This document shows positions 1 through 11,100 of a stretch of 38,231 nucleotides of DNA, piece by piece. Origin of the DNA: Loktanella fryxellensis (GTDB lineage: Bacteria; Pseudomonadota; Alphaproteobacteria; Rhodobacterales; Rhodobacteraceae). A program made the position numbers and the translations under genes. The notes beneath the pieces are model-generated. The model saw nothing but the letters and a program-made list of their open reading frames with translations. It ran no database searches and was not told the origin of the DNA. Positions within the stretch are counted from its first letter, which is position 1; each line of letters begins with the position of its first letter. The stretch lies in NCBI RefSeq assembly GCF_900110065.1, contig NZ_FOCI01000019.1, positions 1 to 38,231 of the forward strand, given 5' to 3'.

Positions 1-210
1 ACGCATGCGGCAATCACCGAGAACAAGCACCTCAGCGCGGTGCTGGAGCATATCAAGGCCGCACAGGACAAGGCACCTCCCAAGCCGCGTCGCGCAGGCA
101 AACAGGCGACGGTCTATGTCCCCAACGGTCGGCGCAATACCGAAGGCTGGAATTCCAAACTCGCGCGCAGGGCGAAGGAAAAAGCTGCCGCGCCACATCC
201 CGCCGAATGA
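1..210 (+). CDS. C-terminal end of an unrecognised protein, 5' truncated by the window edge
   Basis: Frame 1 is open from base 1 to a TGA at 208-210, giving 69 residues that read as a normal protein end: a helical stretch (ITENKHLSAVLEHIKAAQD) and then a basic, Ala/Pro-rich tail. I do not recognise the family. Downstream, the decamer GGGACATTTC occurs twice (about 287-296 and 311-320). Short terminal repeats of this kind are common at transposon ends, so this could be the tail of a transposase; that is inference only. The IS30 remnant starts about 140 bases further on. Confidence 0.4.
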   Translation, partial: THAAITENKHLSAVLEHIKAAQDKAPPKPRRAGKQATVYVPNGRRNTEGWNSKLARRAKEKAAAPHPAE

Positions 211-350
211 CCGGAAAGGCATGGCTGGTCAGGGCTGCGATAGATGAGGTCTCCGCCCTGCCCAGCCATGCGCGACACCGCACATGGGACATTTCTACTT
301 TGCGCACCGAGGGACATTTCAACTTGGTTGCAACAGCAATATGCAGGCGG

Positions 351-1433
351 GTGGATTCACAAACGATGTGCAACTTCTGTATCGAAACAGAACCTTGCAT
401 GGCGTTGAATCATGGGACGTCGCTACTTTCAACTGAACTTGGATGAACGTCGCAAGCTGGCCAAGATGTCGGTCAGGGAGATGGCGGAACTTTCAAGTCG
501 TGCCCCCTGCACGATCTACCGCGAGATCAGTCGGAAGTTCTATCGTGATGCCGAATGACCCGAGCCCGACGGCGACCATGCGGTGACCGCGCAAGACCGG
601 TCCGAAGGTCGCCGCGCCGTGCATCGCAAGTTGATCCGGCATCCCAAGTCATGGCCGCTGTCCGTGCGGGTCTGGATGCCGGCTGGTCACCGGAGCAGAG
701 TGCAGGCCGCATGACGCTGGAACAGCATCCTCACCGGGTCAGCGATGATACGATCTATCGCCATGCCTATTCAAAGGACGGTCGCGCCGAGCACTTCTAC
801 CGGCACCTGCCCGAGCATCGTCGCCGGCGCAGACCCTGCGGCACACGTTGACATCATGGCCTCCGGTTTCTCGATGAACTGGCCATCGCACATCGCCCAG
901 CAACTGTTGGGGATCGGTCCCAGTTTGGACACTGGGAATGCGATCCGATGATGTTTCGCAAGGAGTTCGGCCGCGCAAACGTAACCTCGTTGGTCGAACG
1001 GGTCAGCTGGTTCGCCGTCATCTTGAAAAACCCGGACCGGCAATCGAAGCCGGTGATGGAGGGGTTGATCACTGGTCTTGCTGCCCTGCCCCCGCAGGCC
1101 CGTCGATCCATTACCTTCGACCGTGGTACCGGGTTCAGCGCCTGGCGACATCTCAGGGCAGGTCTCGGTGTGGAACCGTGGTTCTGTGATCCGAAGTCGC
1201 CTTGGCAGAAAGGTACGGTTGAAAACACCAACTGCCGACTGCGCCGTGACTTGCCACGCAGTACCGATCTCAAATCGATAAGTAAGGTCGATTTGCGATC
1301 GCCTGAACGCCACGCCCCGCAAATGTCTCGGGTGGCAGACGCCGACAGAAGTCTTTCGGGATAATTTGATAGAGGCTCAGGAGCCTCAATGATACCTTGG
1401 TCCAGTAGAAATTGCGCTTCGACGTGAGTTCAC
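351..1433 (+). mobile_element. IS30-family insertion sequence, degenerate
   Basis: The element is bounded by related inverted ends: GTGGATTCAC at 351-360 and GTGAGTTCAC at 1424-1433, whose complement is GTGAACTCAC. The similarity continues inward (GTGCAACTTCT on the left, GCGCAATTTCT on the right, complemented). The hexamer AGGCGG lies directly outside both ends (345-350 and 1434-1439), which fits a target-site duplication. The length, about 1.08 kb, is normal for IS30. The transposase inside is broken, so the copy is probably immobile. Confidence 0.75.
412..1392 (+). pseudogene. IS30-family transposase, frameshifted
   Basis: IS30 transposase pieces are spread over several frames. The N-terminal HTH part (ATG at 412: MGRRYFQLNLDERRKLAKMS, then TIYREISR) stops at a TGA near 557. 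A second frame carries GLDAGWSPEQSAGRM and DDTIYRHAYS. A third carries the catalytic core: GHWECD (first Asp), ITFDRGTGF (second Asp) and QKGTVENTN (Glu). The tail (CDRLNATPRKCLGWQTPTEVF) is shifted again and ends at TGA 1390-1392. The order and motifs match IS30 transposases of about 320-340 residues. At least three frame changes mean no functional protein, although the DDE residues survive. Confidence 0.8.
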
Positions 1434-1595
1434 AGGCGGTACATACCAAGCTGGGTCGCGGCAAACTCCCTATCTTGCTGCAAAGCAACGAGCCATGAAG
1501 AATTGGATATAGGCCCGCGCACGCGCTCCGAAGGGCTGCTCACCGTGAAGGCCTGCGCCTTCGCCAACGCAATCCTACGCGAAATCTGACGGACA

Positions 1596-1925
1596 GTGAG
1601 GACGCCCTACCCCTTTGCCCTGGCGTGCGGCCAGGGTCAGCGGGTCCGCATCAGGTGTGTCATGATGGTGAACGCGGACCACATACAGTTCGACGAGCCG
1701 ACCTCCGCGCCCCGTCCCGAATGGGTGGGCGAAGTGCCGGACCTGATGCGCCGCGTGGCGGGGCGCGGCCAGACCATGCTGATCGTGACGCCCGAGATGC
1801 AGTTCGCCCGCAAGATCGCCGACCGCATCGTATTCCTGCATGACGACCGCATCGTCGGACAGGGCCTGCATGCGGATCTGCTGGGCGCGCTCAAGGCCCA
1901 ACGCACCGCTGCGTTCCAGCCCTGC
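1596..1925 (+). pseudogene. Amino-acid-type ABC transporter ATPase, C-terminal fragment
   Basis: The frame carries a corrupted ABC signature (CGQGQRV in place of SGGQQQRV), Walker B as IQFDEPTSA, the D-loop region as PRPEWVGEV, and a switch region MLIVTPEMQFARKIADRIVF in which the usual switch His (THEM) is Pro. It ends as these proteins do (GQGLHADLLGALKAQRTAAF). This is the layout of GlnQ/HisP-type ATPases for polar amino acids, about 240-260 residues when complete. The Walker A half is absent and key residues have changed. The fragment ends where the convergent acyltransferase ends, so the open frame beyond 1925 is only its antisense. Confidence 0.7.
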
Positions 1926-3920
1926 TCACTCGTACATCAGCAGATCCTGCACGACGGTGGCGGCGCCGACTTCGTTCAGGTGGTTGTCATCGTAGTAAAG
2001 ACTGCCGAAACCCCCATAGACCTGGCAACGGTCCGAGTTGCACAGCGCGTCCTGTAGGTCGAGGATCTGGACAGGGACGGTCGCCGACAGGTCCGCAACC
2101 ATCCTGTCGAAGGTCGCCCGTTCGGTCAGGTAGCCGGTCATGGCAATGCCGTCCATCATCGGGTTCTTCATTCCGTCGCCATGCCATAAGTCAATCGCCT
2201 GACGGCGCACCGGATCGTCCGGAAGGCTTGGCACGGGGCTGACCAGCCAGACCGGCGTGCCGCGATCCGCGAACTGCCGCAGCGACGTCGCTAGGATCGC
2301 TGTGAAATCCGTACGGAAGCCCACCATGTCGGCAAAACCGCGCGGCATGCCGTCGGCTCCCCGCCAGGTCGCGCGGATGTTGCGGTCATCCGGATCGTCC
2401 AGATACCACGGCCAGCGCAGGGAATAGATCACGCCTGCCAGCGCCGGGTCGCGCATCACGGCCTGATGCGCCTCAACGCTCAGACGCGTGCAGGTGTCGG
2501 GAAACACGTCCAACGCTGCCAGATCTGCGCCGACCGCCGGACATTCCGCATACCAGTAATGCCGCAGGCTGAGGCCGCGCGCATCGAGCGCCAGCGCCAG
2601 CTGCTGCGCCAACGCATCCGAATGGCTGTCGCCGATCAGTGCCACGTAAGGCCGGTCGGCGGGGCCGATCAGGCAGGAATAGCCGTAGAGCGTCAACTCG
2701 CCCGTCATGCAGCGGGCGCGTTCGGGGTTGACCATGAACCGGGCGGCCCAGGCCTGTTGCGCCTGTTGCGGCAGACGGTCAGGCGCGCCGCCGGTGTGTG
2801 CGATGAGACCTGTCAGCGCCACAACGGCGGCGGCCAGCGTGCCGGCCAGCGCCGTCACGCGCCACAGCGACAGATCGCGCCAGCCGCGCCGGGGCGCCTC
2901 GAACACCGCGTAAAAGCCCAGCGACACGCCAAGGGCCAGTGCGAACTTCACCCCGTCGGTGGCAGGACCCAGATCGATCCCGACATAGTCGTAGAAGACC
3001 ATGACCGGATAATGCGCGAGATAGAGGCTGTAGAGCCTGCGCCCGCAGAACGTCAGTGCCGGCGTCCGCGTCGCGGCGATCACGATGCGGCTCTGCGGCT
3101 GCAGCACCAGCACCAGCGCGATGCCAGCGACCGCCGGCAGTGTCACGATGCCGGGGCTGGGTGCCTTGTCGGTCAGGATCAGGACCGAAGCAAAGACCAA
3201 GGCCAGCCCTGCGACCACGGCCGCATCGTTCAGCGCTGTCGGCAGGACAGGTCGACGGGGCAGCGCGAGGGCCAGGATCACCCCGGCCGCGAACTGCCAG
3301 AACCGCGTGTCGATCCGGCTGTAGCCTGCACCTGCCGTGCCCATGGCAAGGCTGGTTGCGAACCACAGCGACGCGGCGCACAGCGCCAGCAGGACCAGGG
3401 TCCAGATCCACCGCCGCCAGATCAGTGCGGGCAGGACCAGTGCCGGGGTCATGATATAGAACCACTCCTCCAGCGACAGGCTCCAGGCGTGCAGAAGCGG
3501 TGCGGTCCGGGTGATCGCATCGAAATAATCGCCCAGCGACTGTGCATAGCGGTGTGCCTGCAGGGTCAGCGTCGCCTGTGCGGACCGTGCCACCGCCGAC
3601 AGATCGTCCGGCAGGAACAGGACCCACGCGCCCGCCAGCGTCAGCAGAACCGCCGCGCACAGCGGGATCGCGATGCGCCGGATGCGTCCGGCATAGAAGT
3701 CGCGGATCGCCCCCCAACGGCCCTGTCCCGCCGCCTCCGCCGCCGCAAGGCTGCGGATCAGGGACCTGCACACCAGATAGCCGCTGATGACGAAGAAGGT
3801 GTCGATGAACAGGTAGGCGCCCGGCAGACCGGGCAGACCCGCATGGCCCCAGAGCACCGCGAGGATTCCGACCCCCCTGAACCAGTCCAGCGTGGCGGAC
3901 CGGGGCGCGTCACCGGCCAG
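1926..3920 (-). CDS. OafA/YrhL-type acyltransferase with C-terminal SGNH domain
   Basis: Integral membrane O-acyltransferase, probably adding acetyl or another acyl group to sugars of a surface polysaccharide. An acyltransferase-3 domain with about ten hydrophobic segments covers roughly residues 10-390 (start LDWFRGVGILAVLWGHA; family landmarks FFVISGYLV and HAWSLSLEEWFYI). The periplasmic C-terminal SGNH part has its first block ALIGDSHSD near residue 428 and the Asp/His block DDNHLNE near residue 643. Length (about 660 residues) is normal for the fused class. The start is uncertain. The frame is open up to 4118, but that stretch is Arg/Pro-rich and overlaps the upstream gene. I placed the start at a CTG (3920) preceded by GGAGG; a TTG at 3995 is the other option. 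It is the last gene of the set with the TPR/Sel1-like protein and the autotransporter. Confidence 0.85.
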   Translation of the reverse strand: MAGDAPRSATLDWFRGVGILAVLWGHAGLPGLPGAYLFIDTFFVISGYLVCRSLIRSLAAAEAAGQGRWGAIRDFYAGRIRRIAIPLCAAVLLTLAGAWVLFLPDDLSAVARSAQATLTLQAHRYAQSLGDYFDAITRTAPLLHAWSLSLEEWFYIMTPALVLPALIWRRWIWTLVLLALCAASLWFATSLAMGTAGAGYSRIDTRFWQFAAGVILALALPRRPVLPTALNDAAVVAGLALVFASVLILTDKAPSPGIVTLPAVAGIALVLVLQPQSRIVIAATRTPALTFCGRRLYSLYLAHYPVMVFYDYVGIDLGPATDGVKFALALGVSLGFYAVFEAPRRGWRDLSLWRVTALAGTLAAAVVALTGLIAHTGGAPDRLPQQAQQAWAARFMVNPERARCMTGELTLYGYSCLIGPADRPYVALIGDSHSDALAQQLALALDARGLSLRHYWYAECPAVGADLAALDVFPDTCTRLSVEAHQAVMRDPALAGVIYSLRWPWYLDDPDDRNIRATWRGADGMPRGFADMVGFRTDFTAILATSLRQFADRGTPVWLVSPVPSLPDDPVRRQAIDLWHGDGMKNPMMDGIAMTGYLTERATFDRMVADLSATVPVQILDLQDALCNSDRCQVYGGFGSLYYDDNHLNEVGAATVVQDLLMYE

Positions 3921-5124
3921 CGGCGGCCTCCATCTGTGCCAGCACGTCCGCCGCTTCCGCCTTGCCGCGGCTGGCGGCGATGGTGAAATGCGCAACCGCC
4001 CGGTCCCGGTCGCCCTGCGACAGCGCGATGGAGCCGAGGTTGAAGGCGGCGTTCGCGTCCGCCTTGGCATCGGCCTGTTCCAGCAGGGCGATGGCGCGGG
4101 CACGCACCGCCGCCGCATCGCCGTCCATCAAGGACGGCTCCTGCCACAGGGTGATGCCCAGCGTGTTCAGTGCCGGCACGAACCCGGTCGCGGCGGACCG
4201 GTCCAGCAGGGCCACCGCCTCGGCCCTTGGCGCATCCGCTGCCGGGTCGCCCAGGATCGCCACGGCGCGGTTGAATTGCGCGACCGGATCGCCGCCGCTG
4301 GCGGCCTTTGCCATCCAGCGCGCCTGTTCGGCCCCATCCGGATCGCCCGCAGGGTTCGCCGCATGATACTGCGCCAGATACCGCGCCGCATGGGGATTGC
4401 CCAACCGGTCGGCCCGCGACAGGATCTCGACATAGTCCAGATCGCTGGACACCGCCCTGGCCTGAACCAGCTTGGCCAGCTCGAAATAGGCATCGGCGGC
4501 GGTCAGCTTGGGCTGGCGCACCAGCATTTGGGCCAGGACCGGGGTGAGTGCGCCCTCCGCCCCGGCGCTCAGCACCGCGACGACCTGGGCATACTGCCCG
4601 CGTGGATCCTCGGCGGCGGCGGCAGCCTGGATCAGGTCGGGAATCGTCGCCGGATCGAAGGTGCTGGCAGGGGCGAGGGCGGTCAGGCGCGCGCGGTCGA
4701 AATGCGCGGTCAGATCGCCCGCGGCCAGACGCTGATCCAGCAGCCCCGCGGCGACGTCCCATTCCTGGGCCCAGATCGCAAGGTCGGTCAGGCTGGTCAG
4801 CCGTTGTTCGGGTCGGTCCTGCATGGCGGTGACGCAATCCTCTTCGGTCGCAGCGATCCGGTCACGGTCGTTGACGAACTGGCACAGCACGCCCAGGGCC
4901 GGGACATAGCCGTCGGCCACGACCGGTTCCAGCGTGATCAGGGCACCGGGGATGTCGCCCTGACCATACAGGCTGACCGCATGCAGCAGGGTGCCCGACG
5001 GCTGGCCCGTCATCGCCCGCAGGCCCAGCATGGGCCGGCTGTCATAGCCCCACGTCCCCGCCGCAAGGCCCGCCACACCCAGACCGAGGATCGCCGCAAT
5101 GGCCCATCGTGCCGTACTGGCCAT
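3910..5124 (-). CDS. Membrane-anchored Sel1/TPR-like repeat protein
   Basis: 404 residues. A short N-terminus is followed by one hydrophobic segment at about residues 7-25, a signal anchor that would put the rest in the periplasm. The remainder is Ala-rich helical pairs of Sel1/TPR type, for example NPHAARYLAQYHAAN, GDPVAQFNRAVAILG, GFVPALNTLGITLW and DANAAFNLGSIALSQGDRD. Such repeats serve as protein-protein scaffolds; no catalytic motif is visible. It starts 36 bases after the autotransporter stop and its 3' end overlaps or abuts the acyltransferase start, so all three are probably co-transcribed. I infer a role in surface assembly or secretion from position only. Confidence 0.75.
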   Translation of the reverse strand: MASTARWAIAAILGLGVAGLAAGTWGYDSRPMLGLRAMTGQPSGTLLHAVSLYGQGDIPGALITLEPVVADGYVPALGVLCQFVNDRDRIAATEEDCVTAMQDRPEQRLTSLTDLAIWAQEWDVAAGLLDQRLAAGDLTAHFDRARLTALAPASTFDPATIPDLIQAAAAAEDPRGQYAQVVAVLSAGAEGALTPVLAQMLVRQPKLTAADAYFELAKLVQARAVSSDLDYVEILSRADRLGNPHAARYLAQYHAANPAGDPDGAEQARWMAKAASGGDPVAQFNRAVAILGDPAADAPRAEAVALLDRSAATGFVPALNTLGITLWQEPSLMDGDAAAVRARAIALLEQADAKADANAAFNLGSIALSQGDRDRAVAHFTIAASRGKAEAADVLAQMEAAAGR

Positions 5125-5160
5125 GCTATGCGATCCCCGTCCACGTCCACGTCCCCGTCA

Positions 5161-8100
5161 TCAGAAATCGAACTTCAGCTCGATTTCCGCACCCTTGTCG
5201 TCCCAGCCGTTGCCGATGCCGTTGACATAGCCCGATGCGGCCAGCCGCGCCTGTGGCGACAGGGCGTATTCGGCCCCGACCGACAGGGTCGTGACGACCC
5301 GGTCGATCCCGGGGACGTTGATGTCCGCGGTGCGCGTCTCGTTGCCGACCGACGTCTGGATCGCATAGTCGTTCAGCCCGTTGGTCACATCCACGGCCAG
5401 ACCACCGGTCAGGCTCAGGCTCTGGGTCACGGCGGAACTTGTGGTCAGCGCCAGCGACAGGCCGGTCACGTCGGTTTCCGGCACCCGCAGCGTCAGACGG
5501 TCGTTCAGATCGCCACCCTGTTCCGCAAGCTCCAGCGCACCCAGCGTGCCGCGCATGATCGACCCGTCGATCCCGTAGGTCGCACGTCCGACGGTGGTCA
5601 CGTATTGCGCACCCAGCCGATAGACGCGGGCATCGCTGTCCACATCCTCGAACCGCGTGGTCGACAGGATCGCCGTCCGGCGACCGTCCAGCGTGTGGCT
5701 GCCGTCCTCGACCGTCGCATAGGCCTGCAGGCGGCTGGTGTCGGTCTGGTTGACCAGCCCCACCACCCCGAACTCCAGGTTGCGACCGGTCCCGTCGGCG
5801 CGCAGCACCGAGCCCACGTTGGCCGACCCGTCCAGCCTCTCGATCTCGAGGCCGAAGGCGAGGCGTTCCAGTTGCAGACCGGCGGTCAGCGCCAGACCAC
5901 CGTAGTTCAGGCTGAAGTCGGACAGCGTCTGCGAGGATTGCGATCCGATGTCCTGGTTCATGTAGCGGACATCCGCAAAGGTCCGCGGCCCGGACGGGAT
6001 ATCGACCCGGTCCACGAAGGACGAACCGAAGTTCAGCGACCGGTAGGCGTACTCGTAGACGCCGCCATACCCTTCCGAGGTGAACCGCGCGAAGATCGCG
6101 GCGCGGTCCTCCGGGTCTGCCGCGGCCAGCGCCGGGACCAGGTTGCCCCCGAACGCGCCGCCGACGCCGTTGCTACCGCCCGACGACAGGAAGCCGTCGA
6201 TCACGTCGGACGCGTCGTTGTTGGTGCCCGATCCGAAGTCGCCCAGATTGTCGGACAGATCGACGACCTGCTCCTCATCGTCGCCATCGGCCGCCCCCAG
6301 CGTGACCAGCACACCGGTCGAGGCCGCATAGACGTAGTTGCGTCCGGTCTCGTTGACGATGGTGTCGAACTCTCCGGTCCACTGCTCGGGATCGAAGTCG
6401 AACAGGTTGAACGCCTGACCCGTCGCCGGCACGTAGCCGTCGATGAGCTTCACGTTCAGCGTTGCATCCTCGCCGATCGTGAACCGACCGCCGATGTTGA
6501 CGTAATCGTGGCCCGTGCCCGGGGCCGCACCGGCGATCTCCATGATCGTGGTCGACTCCTCCAGCGTCAGGTCGCCGGAGAACACGATGACGCCGGGCGA
6601 CTGGCCGGGGTTCAGCGTGCCGCCGCCACTGATGACGGTGCGCGCGCTGTCGACAAAGCCGGTGCCCGCCAGGACCGCGCAGGCCCCCGTCACGCGGACC
6701 TGACCTGCGGTGATCGTCGGTTGGTCGGCCACGGGCCTGCCGTTGAGTTCCAGCACGCCGCAGCCGGTGACGGACAGCGTGTCCGACACCTGCAGGCGGG
6801 CAGGCTCGCCCGCCGCGCGACCGGTCACGACCATGTCGGACCCGTTCAGGGTGACATTGCCGAAGGTCGCGGTGCTGGCACCGGCCAGGACGATCTCGCC
6901 GTTGACCAGATCGAAGGTCGCGCCGGACAGCGCGCCCGCGAAGTCGAAGGCGCCGTTGACCGTCAGTGCGCCCGCATCGGCGATGTCACCGCGGAAGTCG
7001 CTGGCCTGCGACAGGGTCAGGTTCGACCCGTTCAGCGTGACCGTGCCGTTGCCCGACAGGCTGCGCAGGGTCTGACTGTCCTGTGCGATGGCAAAGGCCC
7101 CGCCGTCGATCGTCAGATCGGCAGCCGACGCGATGATCCCGCCGCGCGTCAGCGACAGGCCGCCCTGGGCCAGGGTGACGTCGGTGACCGCGATGGCCCC
7201 CGCCGCACCGTTCAGCGTCAGCGTTCCCGCACCGTCCTTGGTCAGGTCGCCCGCCCCGGTGACACGACCACCAAAGGTCGTGTTGCCGCGCTGGTCGATG
7301 GTCAGCGCGTCGTTCGCGTCCGTCACGCGGATGGTGCCGGTGCCGGTCAGGCCATTGGTCGCGATGGTGCGGTCGCCGTCCACGTTCAGCGTGCCGTTCT
7401 GGGTCACGTTGCCAGCCGCCGCGATGTCGGCTGACTGGTTGAAGGTCGCACCGCTCGCGTTGGTCACGCCACCGGTGCGCACGGTCAGGTTTGCATCCTG
7501 ATCGACCGTGCCGCCGGTTGCGTTGGTCAGGGATGCCACGGTCTGCCGCGTCGCCAGATCCAGCGTGCCGCTGTTCGTCACCACGCCGACCGTATCGGCC
7601 GTACCGGCCACAAAGGTGGCGCCGGAGCGGATGTCGATGTCGCCGGTGTCGGCCAGAGTGCCGCCGCCGGTGGTGTCGAGGGTGCCCGCCGACACCGTGG
7701 TGCCGCCGGTGTAGGTATTGGCGCCGGTCACGGTCAGAGTACCGGTGCCGTCCTTGGTCAGCGCACCGGCGCCGTTCACGACACCTGCGAACGTCGTGTT
7801 GCCCAGCTGGTCGATGGTCAGTGCGTCGGTGGCGTCGGTCAGGCTGATGCGACCGCTCCCGGTCAGGCCGGTCGTCGCGGTGATGGTGCGGTCGCCATCG
7901 ACGTTCATCTTGCCGTTCTGCACGACGCCCGTCGCCGAGGTGATGTCCCCGCCGAGATTGTAGGTGCTGCCCAGGTTGTTGATCACACCGCCACCCGTCT
8001 TGGTGGTCAGATCGGCGTCCTGGTTGACGGTGCTGCCGTCTGCGTTGGTGAGCGAGGCCACGGTCTGGTCGGCGTTCACGTCGTAAGTGCCCGCGTTGGT

Positions 8101-11100
8101 CACGTCGCGCACCGTGTCGGCGGTGCCCGCCACGAAGGTGGCGCCGGAGCGGATGTCGATGTCGCCGGTGTCGGCCAGGGTGCCGCCGCCGGTGGTGTCG
8201 AGGGTGCCTTCGGACACCGTGGTGCCGCCGGTGTAGGTGTTGGCGCCGGTGATGGTGAGGGTGCCGGTGCCTTCCTTGGTCACGTCGCCCGCGCCGCTGA
8301 TCACGCCCGCAAACGTCGTGTTGCCGGCCTGATCGACCGTCAGCTTGTCGTCCGCATCGGTCAGTGCGATGCGACCATCGGTGGTGCCCGACAGGCCGGT
8401 GGCGGCGGTGACGGTGCGGTCGCCATCGACGGTCATCTGGCCGTTCTGCACGACGCCCGTGGCCGAGGTGATGTCGCCGCCGAGGTTGTAGGTGCTGCCC
8501 AGATTGTTGGTGACGCCGCCGCCGGTCTTGGTCGTCAGATCGGCGTCCTGGTTGACGGTGCTGCCGCTGTTGTTGGTCAGCGAGGCCACGGTCTGGTCCG
8601 CGTTTACGGTGTAGGTGCCCGTGTTGGTGACAGCGCCCGTGGTGTCCACTGTGCCCGCGACGAAGGTGCCGCCCGCCGCGATGTCGATCGCGGCCGTATC
8701 GACGAAGCGGCCGGTGCCACGGGTCTCTACGGTGCCGCCGCGGATGTCGAGGGTCGCGACGTTCAGATCGCCTTCCACTTTCATCGTGGCGGCGCCTGCA
8801 TCGGCGTTCACGGTCATCACGTCGGCCGTGACGCTGCCCTTCAGCACGCTGTGGTCGTTGGCGCTGGCGGTGTTGTCCACCAGATAGAAGGCCACGTCGT
8901 CGGTGGACGCATTCGCGGTGCCGATGTTGTTCTGGAACGTCACGACGCCCGTCGCGTCGATGGCGCCGAGCACGAGGCTGCTGCCGTTCGGCACAAAGCC
9001 GTTCTGGCCCCAGACCAAGCTCTGGTTGCCGGCGCCGGATCCGCCGAGGTTGACCGTCAGGCCCGGTGCGAGGGCGGCGAAACCGCCGCTACCGGTCCAC
9101 ATCACGTTGTCGGAATCGTCGCCGACCCAGCGGTCGAAGGTGCCCGACGACAGGAACACCGGCACGTTCGTGCCGGTCAGTTGCAATGTGCCGCCGCTGT
9201 TGTTCGTGGTGATCCCGTCTAAGACGATACGCGATTCCGCATGGACCCCGACGCCGTCCTCGGCGCGCAGACGGCCGCTTTGCAGCGTGGTATCGCCGGT
9301 GTAGGTATTCTCGTTCAGGAAGGCGACCTGGCCTTCGCCGTTGATCTTGAGCGATGCACCGTCGCTGGTCGCGTTGGAACCGATACCCGACGCCGTGGAG
9401 TTGTCGGCGATCGTGCCTTCGAAGACGATGCTTTGCCCCGCACCGGGCGCGAGGGTGACGTTCGAACCCTTCATGATGAACAAGTCAGAGCCTGCGCCGA
9501 CGCCGGGTGCGCCGTCGTCGTCGCCGCTGGACCCGCCCTGCGCGCGGTTGCCGGCGAACGTCATGCCGCCCTGCAGCACCAGCGTGCCACCCGACCGCAC
9601 GAAGATCGCGCCGCCCAGACCCGATCCGCCGACGCCGCCGGATGTATTGCCGTCCGCATCCACGCTCGACCCGGCACCGCCGCCGAAGCCGCCGTTGCCG
9701 CCATCCGCGATGCCCGCCGAGGTGGCACCTTCGCCGGGTTTGCCGGCCGCGCCGCCGCCGGCGCCGAAGCCGCCGTTGCCGCCTGCGCCGCCCGCACCCG
9801 CGGCACCGTCGCCCAGCGAATTGCCCGCGGCTGCACCGGCATCGCCGCCGGCCCCGCCGACGCCGCCGCCATAGAAGACGCTGCCGTTTCCGCCGTCGCC
9901 ACCTTCACCGCCGTCGCCGCCTTGGCCGGTCAGGCCCTGTCCGACATTCGTCTGGAACACGACGATGCGACGCGCGACATCGGCGGCGCTGACGACCTTG
10001 GCCGCCACCGACAGGCCCGCAGCCACGGCGAGGATCGGCTTGGGATAGGGATCGGGCACGCCCGCGCCGATCCCCTCGGCGATGGCCGCCGCGATGTCGA
10101 GCGCGAGGGCCGAGGTCTCAAACGCCAGATCGGGGTTCGTCGACTGGCCGTCACGGCCGTCGCCACCGTCGCCGCCGGACCCACCGGTGCCGTTGACATT
10201 GTTGCCGCCGCCGGTCCCGCCCAGACCGCTGCCACCCTCGCCCGCATTGTTGAACGCCCCGATGCCATCGTTGCCGTTCTGGCGCTTGGTGGCGGTCAAC
10301 AGCGGTGCGCGACCGTTCATGGCACCGCCGAATGCGGTTTCAGACACGAACAGCAGACGCGACGGATCGCCCGTCACCCCGTTGCTGAGCGTCACGGTCC
10401 CGCTCGCGGCGTTGACCGACACGACACGCGTACCTGCGGGCACACCCTCACCCTGCACCACCATGCCGGCGCGGACTTCGCCGACATCGCCGCGCGACGT
10501 GACCGTGGTGCCGGAGATCTGCAGCGTTTCCGACACGACGGCCGAAACCTTGGCCGTGACGGGGTTGCTGAGCTCGATCCGGTCGCCGTTCACGGCCGTG
10601 ACGGTCGTGCCCGCAGGGATGCCTGCACCGCTGACCGGGTCGCCTATGACCAGCCCCGTGTTGGCACTGGGTGCGAACAACACGTTCGATCCCACGACCG
10701 AACCGGGTTTGGCGGTGTCGAACTTGATCAGGTTGGCCGGTGGCGCGCTGGAGAACGTGACGGTGCGCGTAACGGGGTTGATGTTGGTGATGGTCGTGCC
10801 GGGCGCAAAACCGGGCGAGGTGACGGTCATGCCCACTTCGAGGATCGGCGACAGCGCCCCTTCCGCGAAGGTGACGCTGTTGCCGCCGGCGGTGAAGGCC
10901 GCACCGGTCAGCGGCGGCGGCGAGAAGATGTTGAACCCGGCCGTGGACAGCTGCGCCTGCGGAACGGGTGTCGAGAAGACGGCATAGAGCGGTTCGCCGC
11001 TGCCGTTTTTCACGATCGACGACACTGTGCCGGCCGGAATCCCGGTGCCGACGACGGCACCACCGGGCTGCAGCGACAGGCGGTCGGTCTGCGACAGAAG

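Noticed and set aside
2466-3986. 506-codon open frame on the plus strand
   Set aside because: Antisense to the acyltransferase; very rich in Arg and Gln, no recognisable domain.
3892-7434. 1180-codon open frame on the plus strand
   Set aside because: It is antisense to the TPR/Sel1-like gene and the autotransporter, Arg/Gln/His-rich without any domain; long antisense frames are a by-product of high-GC codon use.
7560-8600. Regular repeats suggestive of a CRISPR-like array
   Set aside because: Repeats are long, in frame and encode beta-strand passenger motifs; there are no unique spacers of constant length and no cas genes.
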